Source of the DNA: Dyadobacter sp.
GTDB lineage: Bacteria; Bacteroidota; Bacteroidia; Cytophagales; Spirosomataceae
Direction: 5' to 3'
Length of the DNA stretch: 64,000 nucleotides
Assembly: GCF_017744695.1 (NCBI RefSeq)
Contig: NZ_JAGIAS010000005.1
Location: 310,001 to 374,000 of the forward strand
Numbering within the stretch: position 1 is the stretch's first letter; each line of letters opens with the position of its first letter. The notes under the pieces were generated by a model, which did not search any database, was not told where the DNA came from, and saw only the letters and a program-made list of their open reading frames with translations. Of the stretch, positions 26,827 through 36,703 are shown in pieces. The position numbers and the translations under genes were made by a program.

Positions 26827-27035
26827 GTTGCATGCCTGACGGCATTTCTGATAACCGCGTTGGCGTTTTTTTGCTACCAATGTTACATGCCTGACGGCAT
26901 TTAATCGCACTCGAAATGATTCTCCACCACATCGAATATAATGCGAAATCGCGTAGCGATGTAACATTGGTAGAAACCACACCGTATGACTGAATTCCAA
27001 ATGCCGTGAGGCATGCAACAACAAATACGGTGTGG
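26827..27035. repeat. REP-like nested palindromic element
   Basis: Three ATGCC-nnnn-GGCAT hairpins (26831-26844, 26886-26899 and 27001-27014). Outer arms GTTGCATGCC... at 26827-26847 and 26999-27019 match in reverse complement with one mismatch. CTACCAATGTTACAT at 26874-26888 pairs perfectly with 26959-26973, and CCACACCGTAT at 26977-26987 pairs with 27025-27035. It lies between the 3' ends of convergent genes, the usual place for REP/BIME-like elements. No RAYT transposase is in the window. Confidence 0.8.
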
Positions 27036-27080
27036 AACGACGTTGCCAAACTGTCGTCGCTAGCTAATCGAAACAAACTA

Positions 27081-28520
27081 TTACCAAACAAACGTCCCGA
27101 CCGAACCCGCTTTCAAACTGGTTACCGCGACATTCGCCCCATCCTGAATCGTGAATTTCTTTTCTGCCTCCGAATCGTTCATGACGATCAGCACCTTCTT
27201 CCCGTCGGGCCGTAAAAATGCTACATTCAACAATTTCTCGTCGGGGTTTTTGCCAATCGTCGCATTCGTTTCGGAATCGATCCGGACGGAGCCGGGTAGC
27301 ACGAATTTGGATGCGTGCGCTACCACATAGTATGCGGCATTGCGCGTGACGTTGTCGCCGTCGATCGTTACGCCGCCCAGGCAACGGTCGCAGCCGCCAC
27401 GATCGGTGAAGGGGCGGTTTTGCGGGTTGCTGGTCAGGTTCCATTCCAGCACGGTGCGGGCCCAGTTTCGCGTGGCACCGATGGTGAGGTTCTTAATATG
27501 GTTAGGGAAATCCTTTTCAAAATTACCCGGGGCACCCATCCACTGCTCGGTGAAATAGAGGTGCCTGTCGGGATGTGCGTCGTGGACTTTCGACAATGCG
27601 TCGATAGTGCCGCCGTAAAGGTGGAACGCGGAGCCATTCACATATTTTTTAGCCTCGGGGTCGTCCAGGATCGAAATCGGGTACTCGGGCTTGTCGGCAT
27701 TGTGGTCGTAAACGATAATTTTCGTGTCGATTTTAGCCTTTTCAAAGACGGGCCCCAAATGGTTTTTGACAAAAATAGCCTGGTCTTTGGCCAGCATCAG
27801 CAAGCTCGGATTGTTACCGGGGTGCAATGGCTCGTTTTGTACCGTAATGGCATCGATACGAATCCCTTCCTTTCGCATATCCCGAATGTATCGTACAAAA
27901 TATTCGGCATAGGCATCATACCATTCGGGTTTCAGGCTTCCGCCACGCGTGTCGCCGTTGTCTTTCATCCATACCGGCGGTGACCATGGTGAGCCCAGGA
28001 TTTTCAGTTTCGGGTTAATAGCTAATATTTCTTTCAAAACCGGTATGACGTCGTTGTGGTCGGGGCCGAGGTCGAAATGCTTCATTTCCGGGTCGGTCTG
28101 GCCTTGTGGGAGGTCATCGTAGGAGAATACCTTTTCGTTCAGGTCGGAGGCGCCAATGCTCACACGCAGGTAGGCCATTGCTATTCCATTGCCAGCGCCC
28201 GAAAACAGTTCTCTCAGCAATGCGGTACGGGCTGTTTTGCTCATGCCCATCAGGTGCTGCGCGCTGCCGCCGGTGAGCGTGAAGCCGAAGCCATCGATTT
28301 CCTGAAATTTCTTCCTCACATTTATGCTGATAACCGGTGTTTCGATGACGGTGTTCGTACCCGACTTTTGGAACGGCAGGCCGGGCTGGTGCTGGAATAG
28401 GGCCGATTTATCCAGATTAGTCAACCAGAAGTCAGCTTTCTTCGACTGGGCGGAAGCCGTCAGGCAGGTCAGCAGACAAATGCCAAGTAACAATGCAGGT
28501 TTAGGATTGAAGAACTTCAT
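27081..28520 (-). CDS. GH30-family glycoside hydrolase
   Basis: A 479-residue secreted GH30 enzyme with a signal peptide (1-24, TASAQ). The (beta/alpha)8 barrel shows the acid/base Glu230 in ITVQNEP and the nucleophile Glu325 in LYFTEQWMG; FQEIDGFGFTLTGGSA near 72-87 is the usual family entry motif. A C-terminal beta-sandwich follows. Known GH30 activities include glucosylceramidase and endo-beta-1,6-glucanase; the short loops and secretion suggest a beta-glucan target but this is not proven. It is divergent from the propeller regulator and near SusD/SusC, forming a small polysaccharide-utilisation locus. Confidence 0.92.
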   Translation of the reverse strand: MKFFNPKPALLLGICLLTCLTASAQSKKADFWLTNLDKSALFQHQPGLPFQKSGTNTVIETPVISINVRKKFQEIDGFGFTLTGGSAQHLMGMSKTARTALLRELFSGAGNGIAMAYLRVSIGASDLNEKVFSYDDLPQGQTDPEMKHFDLGPDHNDVIPVLKEILAINPKLKILGSPWSPPVWMKDNGDTRGGSLKPEWYDAYAEYFVRYIRDMRKEGIRIDAITVQNEPLHPGNNPSLLMLAKDQAIFVKNHLGPVFEKAKIDTKIIVYDHNADKPEYPISILDDPEAKKYVNGSAFHLYGGTIDALSKVHDAHPDRHLYFTEQWMGAPGNFEKDFPNHIKNLTIGATRNWARTVLEWNLTSNPQNRPFTDRGGCDRCLGGVTIDGDNVTRNAAYYVVAHASKFVLPGSVRIDSETNATIGKNPDEKLLNVAFLRPDGKKVLIVMNDSEAEKKFTIQDGANVAVTSLKAGSVGTFVW

Positions 28521-28534
28521 GGATTTAAGTTTAA

Positions 28535-28643
28535 AGTTTATGAGTCCAAAGTTTATGAGTCAGAAGTTCAGAAGTTTATCAAAATAGTCGTCATACACCT
28601 CGATTCATAAGCACTAAACTCTTGAACCCTCAACTCATAAACT
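28535..28643. repeat. AGTTTATGAGT inverted/direct repeat element
   Basis: AGTTTATGAGT occurs twice (28535-28545 and 28550-28560) and its exact reverse complement at 28633-28643, allowing a hairpin just upstream of the GH30 start. The CCCTCAACTC and CATAAAC fragments recur next to the KdpD-module gene near 55,905-55,925. Confidence 0.65.
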
Positions 28644-28727
28644 CATATGGAAATACACTGAAAATAATGTAATATATTGCGAGTTCAAATGTAAAGCAAC
28701 CTGCACAAGAATGGGCATGGTGGGCTA

Positions 28728-28739
28728 CTACATTACTAC
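28728..28739. promoter_or_regulatory. Candidate operator CTACATTACTAC (copy 1)
   Basis: CTACATTACTAC, within the longer CTACTACATTACTAC, lies about 90 nt upstream of the propeller regulator and 208 nt upstream of the divergent GH30 gene. The same word occurs twice upstream of the SusC gene of this locus, so it may be the binding site of the regulator (inference). Confidence 0.45.
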
Positions 28740-28827
28740 AACAACCTGACAAAAATTGCGAAATAATAGCCCCGACGCAGTTGTTCACTACGTCAATCCT
28801 CTCATCAGTGTACTGCAATGCCGGAAT

Positions 28828-31755
28828 ATGATACGAGTTGCCATTCTCCTTTTTCTTTTCCTGCTTACCCGACAGCTGCATGGCCAGAATACCATCGGCT
28901 TACCCGAAGTAGTTAACTATTCCAAGCAAACCTACCACGCCGGAACCCAGAACTGGGCTATTCGCCAGGGCCGGAATGGCATGATGTATTTTGCCAACAA
29001 CGAGGGCCTGCTCACTTTCGATGGCATTTACTGGCGAACCTATCCATTACCGAATAAAACCAAGGTGAGGTCGCTGGAAATCGGTGCGGATAACCGCATT
29101 TACATTGGCGGCGAGAACGAATTCGGCTACTTCACGCCCGATCAGCACGGGGTTTTGCATTATGTTTCCCTGCGCAGCCTCGTACACGAGCGCGACCGCG
29201 GTTTTGCCGACATCTGGAATGTAGCCGTGCTCAACGGTAGCGTGTTTTTCAGGGCCAGTAACCGCATTTTTGTTTATGAGGATCATGTGGTAAGTGTTTT
29301 CAATGGTGGTTCACACTGGCGGTTCCTGAGCGTTTGCAATGGCATTACCGTGGCGCAGGATGCCGCCAGCGGTTTGCTGCGATATGACAACGGCCGCTGG
29401 ATTCCCTGGATTACGGCGGGAGAGCTGCCCTCGGAATACCTTACCACCGGATTGCTGCCTGTCGATAAGGCAACCTCGTTGCTGGTAACCATGGATAATG
29501 GCCTTTTCCGGCTTTCGGGCGATCGTGCGACCCGCTTGCAATCCGCGTTTATCGATCAGGTAAAAAGCGAGCGGATATATGCAGCAACGCGGGTGAATGA
29601 GAAGCTGATAGCTCTTGCGACGAGTCTGGGGGGATGTTACATCGTTACCAATGAAGGTGAATTTGTACACCGTTTCGCCCGGGCCGATGGCTTGCAGAAT
29701 AATAATGTGCTGAGCGTTTTCCGCGACCAGGACAAAAACCTGTGGCTGGGGCTGGATAACGGCATTGACTTCATTGCCTATGACAATGCCATTAAAACCA
29801 TGTACCCCGCCGCAACCAAAGACGAAGCGGGGTATGCGTCGTTGGTTTACAAGGGTAAATTGTACGTAGGCACTTCAAATGGTCTGTACTCGGTCGCTGT
29901 CGGGCAGTTCGCCGACCTGAGTTATGTCAAAGGCACATTTACCTACGTAGAGCATTCGCGAGGACAGGTATGGGGGCTTTCCGAGATCAACGGAAGGTTG
30001 CTGATGGCGCACCACGAGGGTATTTTCGAAGTGGAAGGTAACCAGGCCCGGCCGATCGAAAAGCGGAACGGCTTCTGGGGCTTTTTGCCGCTCTCGCGGA
30101 TCTACCCGGTCAAAAAGGTAGCAGTCGGGAATTATAACGGGATCAATTTCCTGGAATATGGTGGCAGTACATTCAGGCCTGCCGGAGCCGTGGCGGGTTT
30201 TGATGTAGCCTCCCGCTTCCTGTGCACGGATGCGCGTGAGGAGAATGTGATCTGGACATCGCACCCTTACCGTGGGGTGTACAGGGTAACGCTGTCGGAC
30301 GACGAAAAATCGCGGGCGCGCCTGTACACGCACAAGGACGGATTGCCACTTTCGCTGAATCACAATTATGTATACAAGGTCAAAAACAAGATCCTCGTCG
30401 CTACGGAAAAAGGTATCTACGAATACAACGCGGCTATCGACAAGTTCGCTGCCTCTGCCTATTACGACGGCATATTCCAAAACCCGGGCGTGCGCTATCT
30501 GAAAGAGGATCAGACGGGTAATGTATGGTTTGTACGCGGGAAGGAACTGGGGGTAGTGGATATGAGCGGTGGTAATCCCAAGATCATTTTCCTGCCGGAG
30601 ATCAACCATAAAATGGTATCAGGTTTCGAATACATTCATCCTTTAAATGAAGAAAATATCCTTATAGGTGGCGAGAAGGGCATTTATCATATCAATTACA
30701 AAAAATACAAACAGAATAAGAGCCATATCAATGTGCAGATCAGCGGGATGCGCTCATTCGGAACGGATTCGCTGCTCTTTGGCGGGTATTTCGGGGAGGT
30801 GAACGAGGTTAAACGACAATCCGACGACCAGGTGCCTCGTGTAGCAAACCGTCTGAATTCGGTGGGATTTGAATTTTCATCCACGCTGTTCAGTCAGCAA
30901 TCCAGCATTGAGTATGCCTATTTTCTGGAAGGGTTCGATAGCAACTGGTCGACCTGGTCGGCGCGGAGTGCCAAGGAATACACACATTTGCCGCCGGGGA
31001 ACTACACGTTCAAGGTGAAAGCACGCAATAACTTCGGTAGCGAATCCGAAATAGCCGGTTACTCGTTCGTGATCCTGCCGCCATGGTACCAGTCGATCTG
31101 GGCGTATTTCTGCTATGGATTACTGATTCTGGGTTTGGCGTGGCTATTTTACAAATGGCAGGAAAAACGTTTCCTCCAACAGCAGCACAAGCACCTGGAA
31201 GAACAAAAGCGGTTGCAATACCTGCACCAGCTGGAACTCGAAAAAAACGAAAAGGAGATTATCAAGCTTAAAAACGAGAAACTGGAAGCCGAAATCCTGC
31301 ACAAGAACACCGACCTGGCGACATCGGCCATGCATTTGGTACAAAAGGCCGAACTGCTTTCCAAATTGAAAACGGATCTGGTCAAAATCACCAAAAGCGC
31401 AGAGGACGACAAGATTAACGACGACCTGAAAAAGATGATCAAGGTAGTGGCCGATGAAAACAAGGTCGATAAGGACTGGGGGCAATTCTCCAAGCATTTC
31501 GATAGCGTGCACAGCAACTTCCTCATTGCCTTGAAGGAGAAATATCCTAATCTCACGGCCAATGAATTGAAAATGAGCGCTTACCTGCGCATGAACCTGT
31601 CCAGCAAGGAAATCGCACAGCTTATGAATATTTCGCTGAGAGGGGTGGAAGTGAGCCGCTACCGGTTGCGTAAGAAATTACAGCTGCCTACCGAGGTGAA
31701 CATGTTCAACTTCTTTCTCGGTTTTCATATCGACGAGTCAAAAGAAAAGGCTTAG
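28828..31755 (+). CDS. Membrane propeller sensor with Y_Y_Y domain and LuxR-type HTH
   Basis: About 975 residues from the Met at 28828, chosen because it begins a clean signal peptide (MIRVAILLFLFLL). The periplasmic part has two-component-regulator propeller repeats, for example VFRDQDKNLWLGLDNGIDF and LKEDQTGNVWFVR, followed by a Y_Y_Y domain (about 700-770). A membrane helix (SIWAYFCYGLLILGLAWLFY), a long coiled coil and a C-terminal LuxR-type HTH (LTANELKMSAYLRMNLSSKEIAQLMNIS) come last. No kinase domain is present, so ligand sensing passes directly to DNA binding. Likely controls GH30 and susCD beside it. Confidence 0.9.
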   Translation: MIRVAILLFLFLLTRQLHGQNTIGLPEVVNYSKQTYHAGTQNWAIRQGRNGMMYFANNEGLLTFDGIYWRTYPLPNKTKVRSLEIGADNRIYIGGENEFGYFTPDQHGVLHYVSLRSLVHERDRGFADIWNVAVLNGSVFFRASNRIFVYEDHVVSVFNGGSHWRFLSVCNGITVAQDAASGLLRYDNGRWIPWITAGELPSEYLTTGLLPVDKATSLLVTMDNGLFRLSGDRATRLQSAFIDQVKSERIYAATRVNEKLIALATSLGGCYIVTNEGEFVHRFARADGLQNNNVLSVFRDQDKNLWLGLDNGIDFIAYDNAIKTMYPAATKDEAGYASLVYKGKLYVGTSNGLYSVAVGQFADLSYVKGTFTYVEHSRGQVWGLSEINGRLLMAHHEGIFEVEGNQARPIEKRNGFWGFLPLSRIYPVKKVAVGNYNGINFLEYGGSTFRPAGAVAGFDVASRFLCTDAREENVIWTSHPYRGVYRVTLSDDEKSRARLYTHKDGLPLSLNHNYVYKVKNKILVATEKGIYEYNAAIDKFAASAYYDGIFQNPGVRYLKEDQTGNVWFVRGKELGVVDMSGGNPKIIFLPEINHKMVSGFEYIHPLNEENILIGGEKGIYHINYKKYKQNKSHINVQISGMRSFGTDSLLFGGYFGEVNEVKRQSDDQVPRVANRLNSVGFEFSSTLFSQQSSIEYAYFLEGFDSNWSTWSARSAKEYTHLPPGNYTFKVKARNNFGSESEIAGYSFVILPPWYQSIWAYFCYGLLILGLAWLFYKWQEKRFLQQQHKHLEEQKRLQYLHQLELEKNEKEIIKLKNEKLEAEILHKNTDLATSAMHLVQKAELLSKLKTDLVKITKSAEDDKINDDLKKMIKVVADENKVDKDWGQFSKHFDSVHSNFLIALKEKYPNLTANELKMSAYLRMNLSSKEIAQLMNISLRGVEVSRYRLRKKLQLPTEVNMFNFFLGFHIDESKEKA

Positions 31756-31774
31756 AGCAATGCTCCAAGCCTTT
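31746..31774. terminator. Bidirectional terminator hairpin
   Basis: AAAGGCTTAGAGC and GCTCCAAGCCTTT form a 13-bp stem with one mismatch and a 3-nt loop, overlapping the regulator stop codon. The minus strand reads TTTTCTTTT after the stem, and the plus strand CTTTCTG, so it can stop both the regulator transcript and the convergent susD transcript. Confidence 0.7.
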
Positions 31775-31795
31775 CTGATCTGGGTAAGGGACACG

Positions 31796-33325
31796 CTACC
31801 TGGTCCCTCCCCATTCTTTACTCTGCTCGATTTTCGTGTTTTCCAGTTCCAGTAAAGGAATCGGAAGAATTTCATGTTTGCCGGCTACGAAGCCTTTGGG
31901 GCCGAGCACGGCAGGAGCATCTCCCCAGCGTACAAGGTCCATCCAGCGATGGCCTTCGCCCGCGAGTTCGAGGCGGCGTTCTTTTTTGATGTTTTCAAAT
32001 GTTGCTGCCACGGGTTTCAGGCCCACACGTGCGCGCACCGCATTCAGGAGCGCGGCTGCGCGGGTGAGGTCGCCCGACCCGCGTACGAGGGCTTCGGCTT
32101 CCAGCAGATAGGTGTCGGCCAGGCGGGTATCGTACATGTTTTGCGGGAAGTTGAGCTCAGGGGCACCGGCGCCTGTCCAGCGGTCGGACTGGCGTCCTGC
32201 GAATTTTTCGAGGAAGTAGCCGGTATTCATATAACCTTTCTCATAGCTCACAGCGCCCGCTTTTTCGAGGCTGTCGAGGTTGGCCACGGTCGCTTTGTAA
32301 CGCGGGTCGAAATGGATTGCTTCGAACAGCGAGGGCGTAACAGGCAGGAAGCTCCATCCGGAAACATAATCCGGCGCAGTGTCCGACTTGCGGTTGTAGC
32401 CACGCGGGCCAGTAATGATGTTCATCACGTTACCCTCGGTACACGATACGCAGCTCCATCCGCCGGCGGAAGTATTGGTGTACGAAAGTTCAAAAATAGA
32501 CTCGCTATTGAATTTGTTCCTGGTTTTGAACAAGTCGCCGAAGTTGCCCAGCAGCTTATAGCCATAGGTATTGTTGCCTCCCGGGGTGCCATTCACCTTC
32601 GCCAGTTCCTGCGCTGCCTGTGCGAATTTGTTTTGGTACAAATACACTTTACCCAAAATCGCATGCGCAGCGCCTTGTCCAACGCGTCCGCCTTCGGTAG
32701 CCACATTAATGGTAACGGGCAAGTCAGTAACTGATTCCGACAAATCCTTCTCGATCTGGGCGTAGACCTCCGCCGGGGATGCTTGCAGCACGTCGTACAT
32801 TTCCTGCGTGGAAATAGTGCGGGTGAAAAGCGGCACATTCTTGAACAGCCTCACCAGCTCGAAGTAGAAATACCCGCGCAGGAATTTGGCCTCCGCCGTG
32901 TAGCGCTTTTTCAGGGTCTCATCCATCGGCACCCCAGGAAGTTTTTCGAGAATGGCATTCGTACGGAACACGCCCGAAAAGCCTTTTCTCCATAGTTCTC
33001 CCTGTGGTCCGGTGGTCGGGTTTAGGGTATAGTTGGAAATGACCTGAAAATCCATGATGTCGCTCGGACCGCCGCCGCCTGCGTAATGGTCGTCAGAAGC
33101 GGCGTTCATGGTCGCAATCGTAGAAACGTAGCCATTACCCTGCCAACCTACCACGTCGTAGGCCGCCACAAGGCCGTTGAACGCCTCTTCCTGATTGCGG
33201 TAATAGTTCGCTTCGAGGTTCAGCCCTTTGGGTTTTACTTCCAGGAAGCTGTCGGAGCAGGACATGAGCTGCAAACCGGCGGTAAATGCCAGGGCAGTCA
33301 CGAATTTGTTATATCTCAATTTCAT
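31796..33325 (-). CDS. SusD/RagB-family surface lipoprotein
   Basis: About 509 residues from the Met at 33325 (MKLRYNKFV), six codons after the first in-frame ATG; this gives a better leader with lipobox LMSC near residue 22-26. Typical SusD blocks: SDSFLEVKPKGLNLEANYY near the start, LEKLPGVPMDETLKKRYTAEAKFLRGYFYFEL, TYLLEAEALVRGSGDLTRAAALLNAVRARVG and ERRLELAGEGHRWMDLVRWG near the C terminus. It partners the SusC encoded 18 nt upstream and should bind the glycan cut by the GH30 enzyme. Confidence 0.95.
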   Translation of the reverse strand: MKLRYNKFVTALAFTAGLQLMSCSDSFLEVKPKGLNLEANYYRNQEEAFNGLVAAYDVVGWQGNGYVSTIATMNAASDDHYAGGGGPSDIMDFQVISNYTLNPTTGPQGELWRKGFSGVFRTNAILEKLPGVPMDETLKKRYTAEAKFLRGYFYFELVRLFKNVPLFTRTISTQEMYDVLQASPAEVYAQIEKDLSESVTDLPVTINVATEGGRVGQGAAHAILGKVYLYQNKFAQAAQELAKVNGTPGGNNTYGYKLLGNFGDLFKTRNKFNSESIFELSYTNTSAGGWSCVSCTEGNVMNIITGPRGYNRKSDTAPDYVSGWSFLPVTPSLFEAIHFDPRYKATVANLDSLEKAGAVSYEKGYMNTGYFLEKFAGRQSDRWTGAGAPELNFPQNMYDTRLADTYLLEAEALVRGSGDLTRAAALLNAVRARVGLKPVAATFENIKKERRLELAGEGHRWMDLVRWGDAPAVLGPKGFVAGKHEILPIPLLELENTKIEQSKEWGGTR

Positions 33326-33343
33326 CTTATTCGTATTAATCAA

Positions 33344-36300
33344 TTAAAAACCAATGTTCAAGCCTACCATGAAGGAGCGCGCCTGCGGGTAAATGCCCTT
33401 GTCGATGCTCAGCACACTTCCGCCGATTTCAGGATCGTAGCCGGTGTACTTGGTGAGGGTAAACAGGTTCTGGCTCATTACATACACACGTGCCTTCTTC
33501 ATGGCCACCTTGCTGATGATCGAAGTCGGCAGCGAGTAGCCGATTTGCAGCGTTTTCAAGCGGAAGAAGTCTCCTTTTTCCAGGTAGAAGCTTGATGGGT
33601 TCTGGAAGTTCTTGTTCGGGTCGCCGTTCACGATGCGTGGGAAAGTGGTGGAAGTACCCGGACCAGTCCAGCGGTCGAGCGCGTCGGTTTGCCAGTTGGC
33701 ATTGGCGATATCGAGGCGGCGGAGGCCCTGGAAAATCTGGTTGCCAGCCACACCCTGCCCGAATACCACGATGTCGAACCCTTTGTAGGCTGCATTCAAA
33801 GTCAAGCCATAGTTCCATTTCGGTGTAGGGTTACCGATGAACGTCCGGTCGGTTTCGGTGATCACGCCGTCGCCGTTCAGGTCAGCCCATTTGAAATCGC
33901 CCGGTTTGGCATTGGGCTGGATTTTCTTGCCTTCGGCAGAAATGTGTGCATCCACTTCTTCCTGCGTCTGGAAAATGCCCTGGTTCACATAGCCGAAGAA
34001 CGAGCTGATCGGCTGGCCTACCTGGGTGCGCGTAATCGGGGGCGCTCCCTGGAAGCTCGCGCCACCCGACAGATACTGCACACCATTACCTAGGTTTGTT
34101 ACTTCATTTTTAATGTACGATACGTTTCCGTTGACAGAGAAATCAACTTCTCCGAGGCGCTTGCGGAAGCCCAGTTCCAATTCTACCCCCGTATTTTTCA
34201 TATCGGCAATGTTGGCTGCCGGATTCGAAATGGCACCCACGTAGCCCGGAATGCGCGGGTTTTGAAGAATGTCCTTGGTGGCTTTTTTGAACCATTCGAA
34301 AGTCACATTCACATTATTGAAAATCGTCGCGTCGAAACCGATGTTGGTCTGGCTGGTCTGTTCCCATTTCAGGTCCGGGTTTGCCGGTGCATTGGGGCTG
34401 TACCCGATGATATAGCTGCCTGAGGTACCGATGGTGTAGTTACGGCCGCTACCGATGGTTGAGAGGTAAGCGAAATCGCCGATACCGTCGTTACCCACCA
34501 CGCCGTAGCCTCCGCGGAATTTCAGGAAGTTAACCGCATTGTTGGTCGGGAAGAAGGCCTCACGCGAGAGTACCCAGCCCAATGAGAATGAAGGGAAAAT
34601 ACCGTATTTGTGGTTGGAACCGAAGCGGGAAGAGCCATCGCGGCGAACCAATGCCTGTACCAGGTATTTTTCATCAAAATCGTAATTCAAACGGGCGAAA
34701 AGCGAGCTTACGGTATGTTTTGCCCCTTCGGAACCGTCGGAGTTACGCTGGTCGGCCGGTACTTTGAAGTTCAGAGAAGCATCGTCGAAGTTGTCGGCCG
34801 GGACGTTGAAGAACGTCACGCTCGTCATGCGGGTGTTGTTGTCGAGGTACGCGCCCTGTCCGAGCAGCACATTCACGTTATGCAAGCCGAACCCGCGGGT
34901 ATAGGAGATGGTGTTCTCGAGGTTGTAGTCGAAACGGCGGTTGTTGGTGCGGTTGAAGCTCGTCTGCGAGTTGACCGAAGCCGCATTCAACCAAGAAATA
35001 GGCGTGAAGCTCTCGTTGCCCCAAAATGCCAGCTTGCTACCGATGGTCGATTTCAATTGCAGTCCTTTGATCGGCTCGGCCATCAGGTAAGCATTGCCCA
35101 CGACGTTGTCCGACCAGCTGTAATTGCCTAAACGGGTCTGGATATACGCAAGCGGGTTGCTCATTTCCTGGCCTACTGCCTGCGAGATTCCGTATGGGTT
35201 ACCATTGGCATCGCGGCGGATACCTTTGTTGGTGTAAGGAGCTGCACCAGCTACCGTAGGGTCGGTAATCACCGCCGGTGTAATTGGGTCGAGGTTGATC
35301 GCAGAGCTCAAAGGGCCGCCGAACTCGCTGTTGGTATTACCCAATCCAACGGATTTGTCGTGCGCATAACCCAGGTTCTGGCCGAATGTGAGCCATTTTG
35401 CCAGTTTGTGCTCCGAGTTCAGGCGGATGCTCGTCCTTTTGTATTTCGAAATGTCGGTGGCGACAATACCCTCCTGGTTGAGATAACCCAATGAAAGATA
35501 GAATGTTGACTTGTCAGAGCCGCCGCTAATGCTCAGCTCATGGTTTTGGCGCTTGGCGCTGTTGTTGAAGATCAGAGATTGCCAGTCGGTACCCTTGCCG
35601 AATGCCGCAGGATTGGCATAAGGAGCCGCCTGGCCAGCATTCACAGCCGCTTCGTTGCGGATCGTTGCATATTGGGTCGCATCCAGCAGATCGAGCTTCC
35701 GTGCAGGTGCCTGCACGCCGATGTAGCCGTTGTAATTCACACGGATACCGCCTGCTTTTCCTTTTTTAGTGGTTACCAAAATAACCCCCGCAGCGGCGCG
35801 TGCACCGTAAATAGCCTGGGATGCCGCATCTTTCAATACTTCAATCGATTCAATATCAGACTGGTTGAGGTATCCGATGCCACCGTTATCCACCACGACA
35901 CCGTCCACCACATACAATGGATCGTTGTTATTCAGCGTCGTGACCCCGCGTACACGCACGGTCGCGGCTGAGCCCGGCTGACCGGAGTTTGAAGCGATTG
36001 TAAGGCCGGAAGTCCGGCCTTGCAACGCTTCTTCCAAACGGTTAATCGGCATTGACTGTAAGTCGGAGGCCTTGACGCTCGAAATAGCGCCCGTAACGAC
36101 GCTTTTCTTTTGCGCACCATAGCCTACCACTACTACTTCGTTGAGGTTATCGACGGATTCTTCGAGTTCGAAATTGATTTCGGATTGGTTACCGACAGGG
36201 ATCTTCTGGGTGATCATCCCGATGAAACTAGCTACCAGGACGGAGTTGGGTTGCACCTCGATCGAATAATTACCGGTTGCGTCGGTGATTGTCGCATAAT

Positions 36301-36454
36301 TGGTGCCTTCTACTACCACGGTAGCGCCTACCAGCTCTTCGCCTTTTGTCTTGACAGACACTTTGCCTTTTATCACCCGGCTTTGGGCTAAGGCGGTCTG
36401 TACCAGGCCATATAGCATCAGCACGCTACATAATAGTACAATTCTTTTGCTCAT
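33344..36454 (-). CDS. SusC/RagA-family TonB-dependent transporter
   Basis: A 1036-residue outer-membrane transporter with a signal peptide (1-23), a CarboxypepD_reg-like domain (about 27-100), the plug with VVVVGYGAQKKSVVTGAISSV (about 107-230) and the barrel ending in VGLNIGF. Unlike the other SusC in this window it has no STN domain, which fits its control by the propeller regulator rather than an anti-sigma factor. Lies 18 nt upstream of susD on the minus strand. Confidence 0.95.
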   Translation of the reverse strand: MSKRIVLLCSVLMLYGLVQTALAQSRVIKGKVSVKTKGEELVGATVVVEGTNYATITDATGNYSIEVQPNSVLVASFIGMITQKIPVGNQSEINFELEESVDNLNEVVVVGYGAQKKSVVTGAISSVKASDLQSMPINRLEEALQGRTSGLTIASNSGQPGSAATVRVRGVTTLNNNDPLYVVDGVVVDNGGIGYLNQSDIESIEVLKDAASQAIYGARAAAGVILVTTKKGKAGGIRVNYNGYIGVQAPARKLDLLDATQYATIRNEAAVNAGQAAPYANPAAFGKGTDWQSLIFNNSAKRQNHELSISGGSDKSTFYLSLGYLNQEGIVATDISKYKRTSIRLNSEHKLAKWLTFGQNLGYAHDKSVGLGNTNSEFGGPLSSAINLDPITPAVITDPTVAGAAPYTNKGIRRDANGNPYGISQAVGQEMSNPLAYIQTRLGNYSWSDNVVGNAYLMAEPIKGLQLKSTIGSKLAFWGNESFTPISWLNAASVNSQTSFNRTNNRRFDYNLENTISYTRGFGLHNVNVLLGQGAYLDNNTRMTSVTFFNVPADNFDDASLNFKVPADQRNSDGSEGAKHTVSSLFARLNYDFDEKYLVQALVRRDGSSRFGSNHKYGIFPSFSLGWVLSREAFFPTNNAVNFLKFRGGYGVVGNDGIGDFAYLSTIGSGRNYTIGTSGSYIIGYSPNAPANPDLKWEQTSQTNIGFDATIFNNVNVTFEWFKKATKDILQNPRIPGYVGAISNPAANIADMKNTGVELELGFRKRLGEVDFSVNGNVSYIKNEVTNLGNGVQYLSGGASFQGAPPITRTQVGQPISSFFGYVNQGIFQTQEEVDAHISAEGKKIQPNAKPGDFKWADLNGDGVITETDRTFIGNPTPKWNYGLTLNAAYKGFDIVVFGQGVAGNQIFQGLRRLDIANANWQTDALDRWTGPGTSTTFPRIVNGDPNKNFQNPSSFYLEKGDFFRLKTLQIGYSLPTSIISKVAMKKARVYVMSQNLFTLTKYTGYDPEIGGSVLSIDKGIYPQARSFMVGLNIGF

Positions 36455-36539
36455 AAATGTTAGTATTAAAAATTAGTAGAAGTGGCAAATAATCTTTGCC
36501 CAATTAATTATTGAAAAAGTAATACTTCCGTATCGCCGA

Positions 36540-36547
36540 CAAAGGTA
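36540..36547 (-). promoter_or_regulatory. Bacteroidota -7 element TACCTTTG of the susC promoter
   Basis: On the minus strand this reads TACCTTTG, an exact TAnnTTTG match, 85 nt before the susC start. A TTTG at 36573-36576 (minus strand) is about 25 nt further upstream, longer than the usual spacing, so the -33 is uncertain and an activator may be needed. Confidence 0.5.
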
Positions 36548-36577
36548 GAGGCACAAAGAGGCAGCAGGGTAGCAAAG

Positions 36578-36651
36578 CATTACTACATTACTACCTCATA
36601 TTGCACAAGTGAAATGTATTCACGGAAAAATCACCCCTACATTACTACTAC
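36578..36651. promoter_or_regulatory. Candidate operator region with two CTACATTACTAC copies
   Basis: CATTACTACATTACTAC at 36578-36594 and CTACATTACTACTAC at 36637-36651 carry the word found upstream of the regulator gene. They lie 31 and 90 nt upstream of the -7 box of susC, an activator-like position. Confidence 0.45.
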
Positions 36652-36703
36652 AATGAGGGGTATGGTGGTTATTTATTGATAAAAACTAGGAGTATTTTGA
36701 CTT

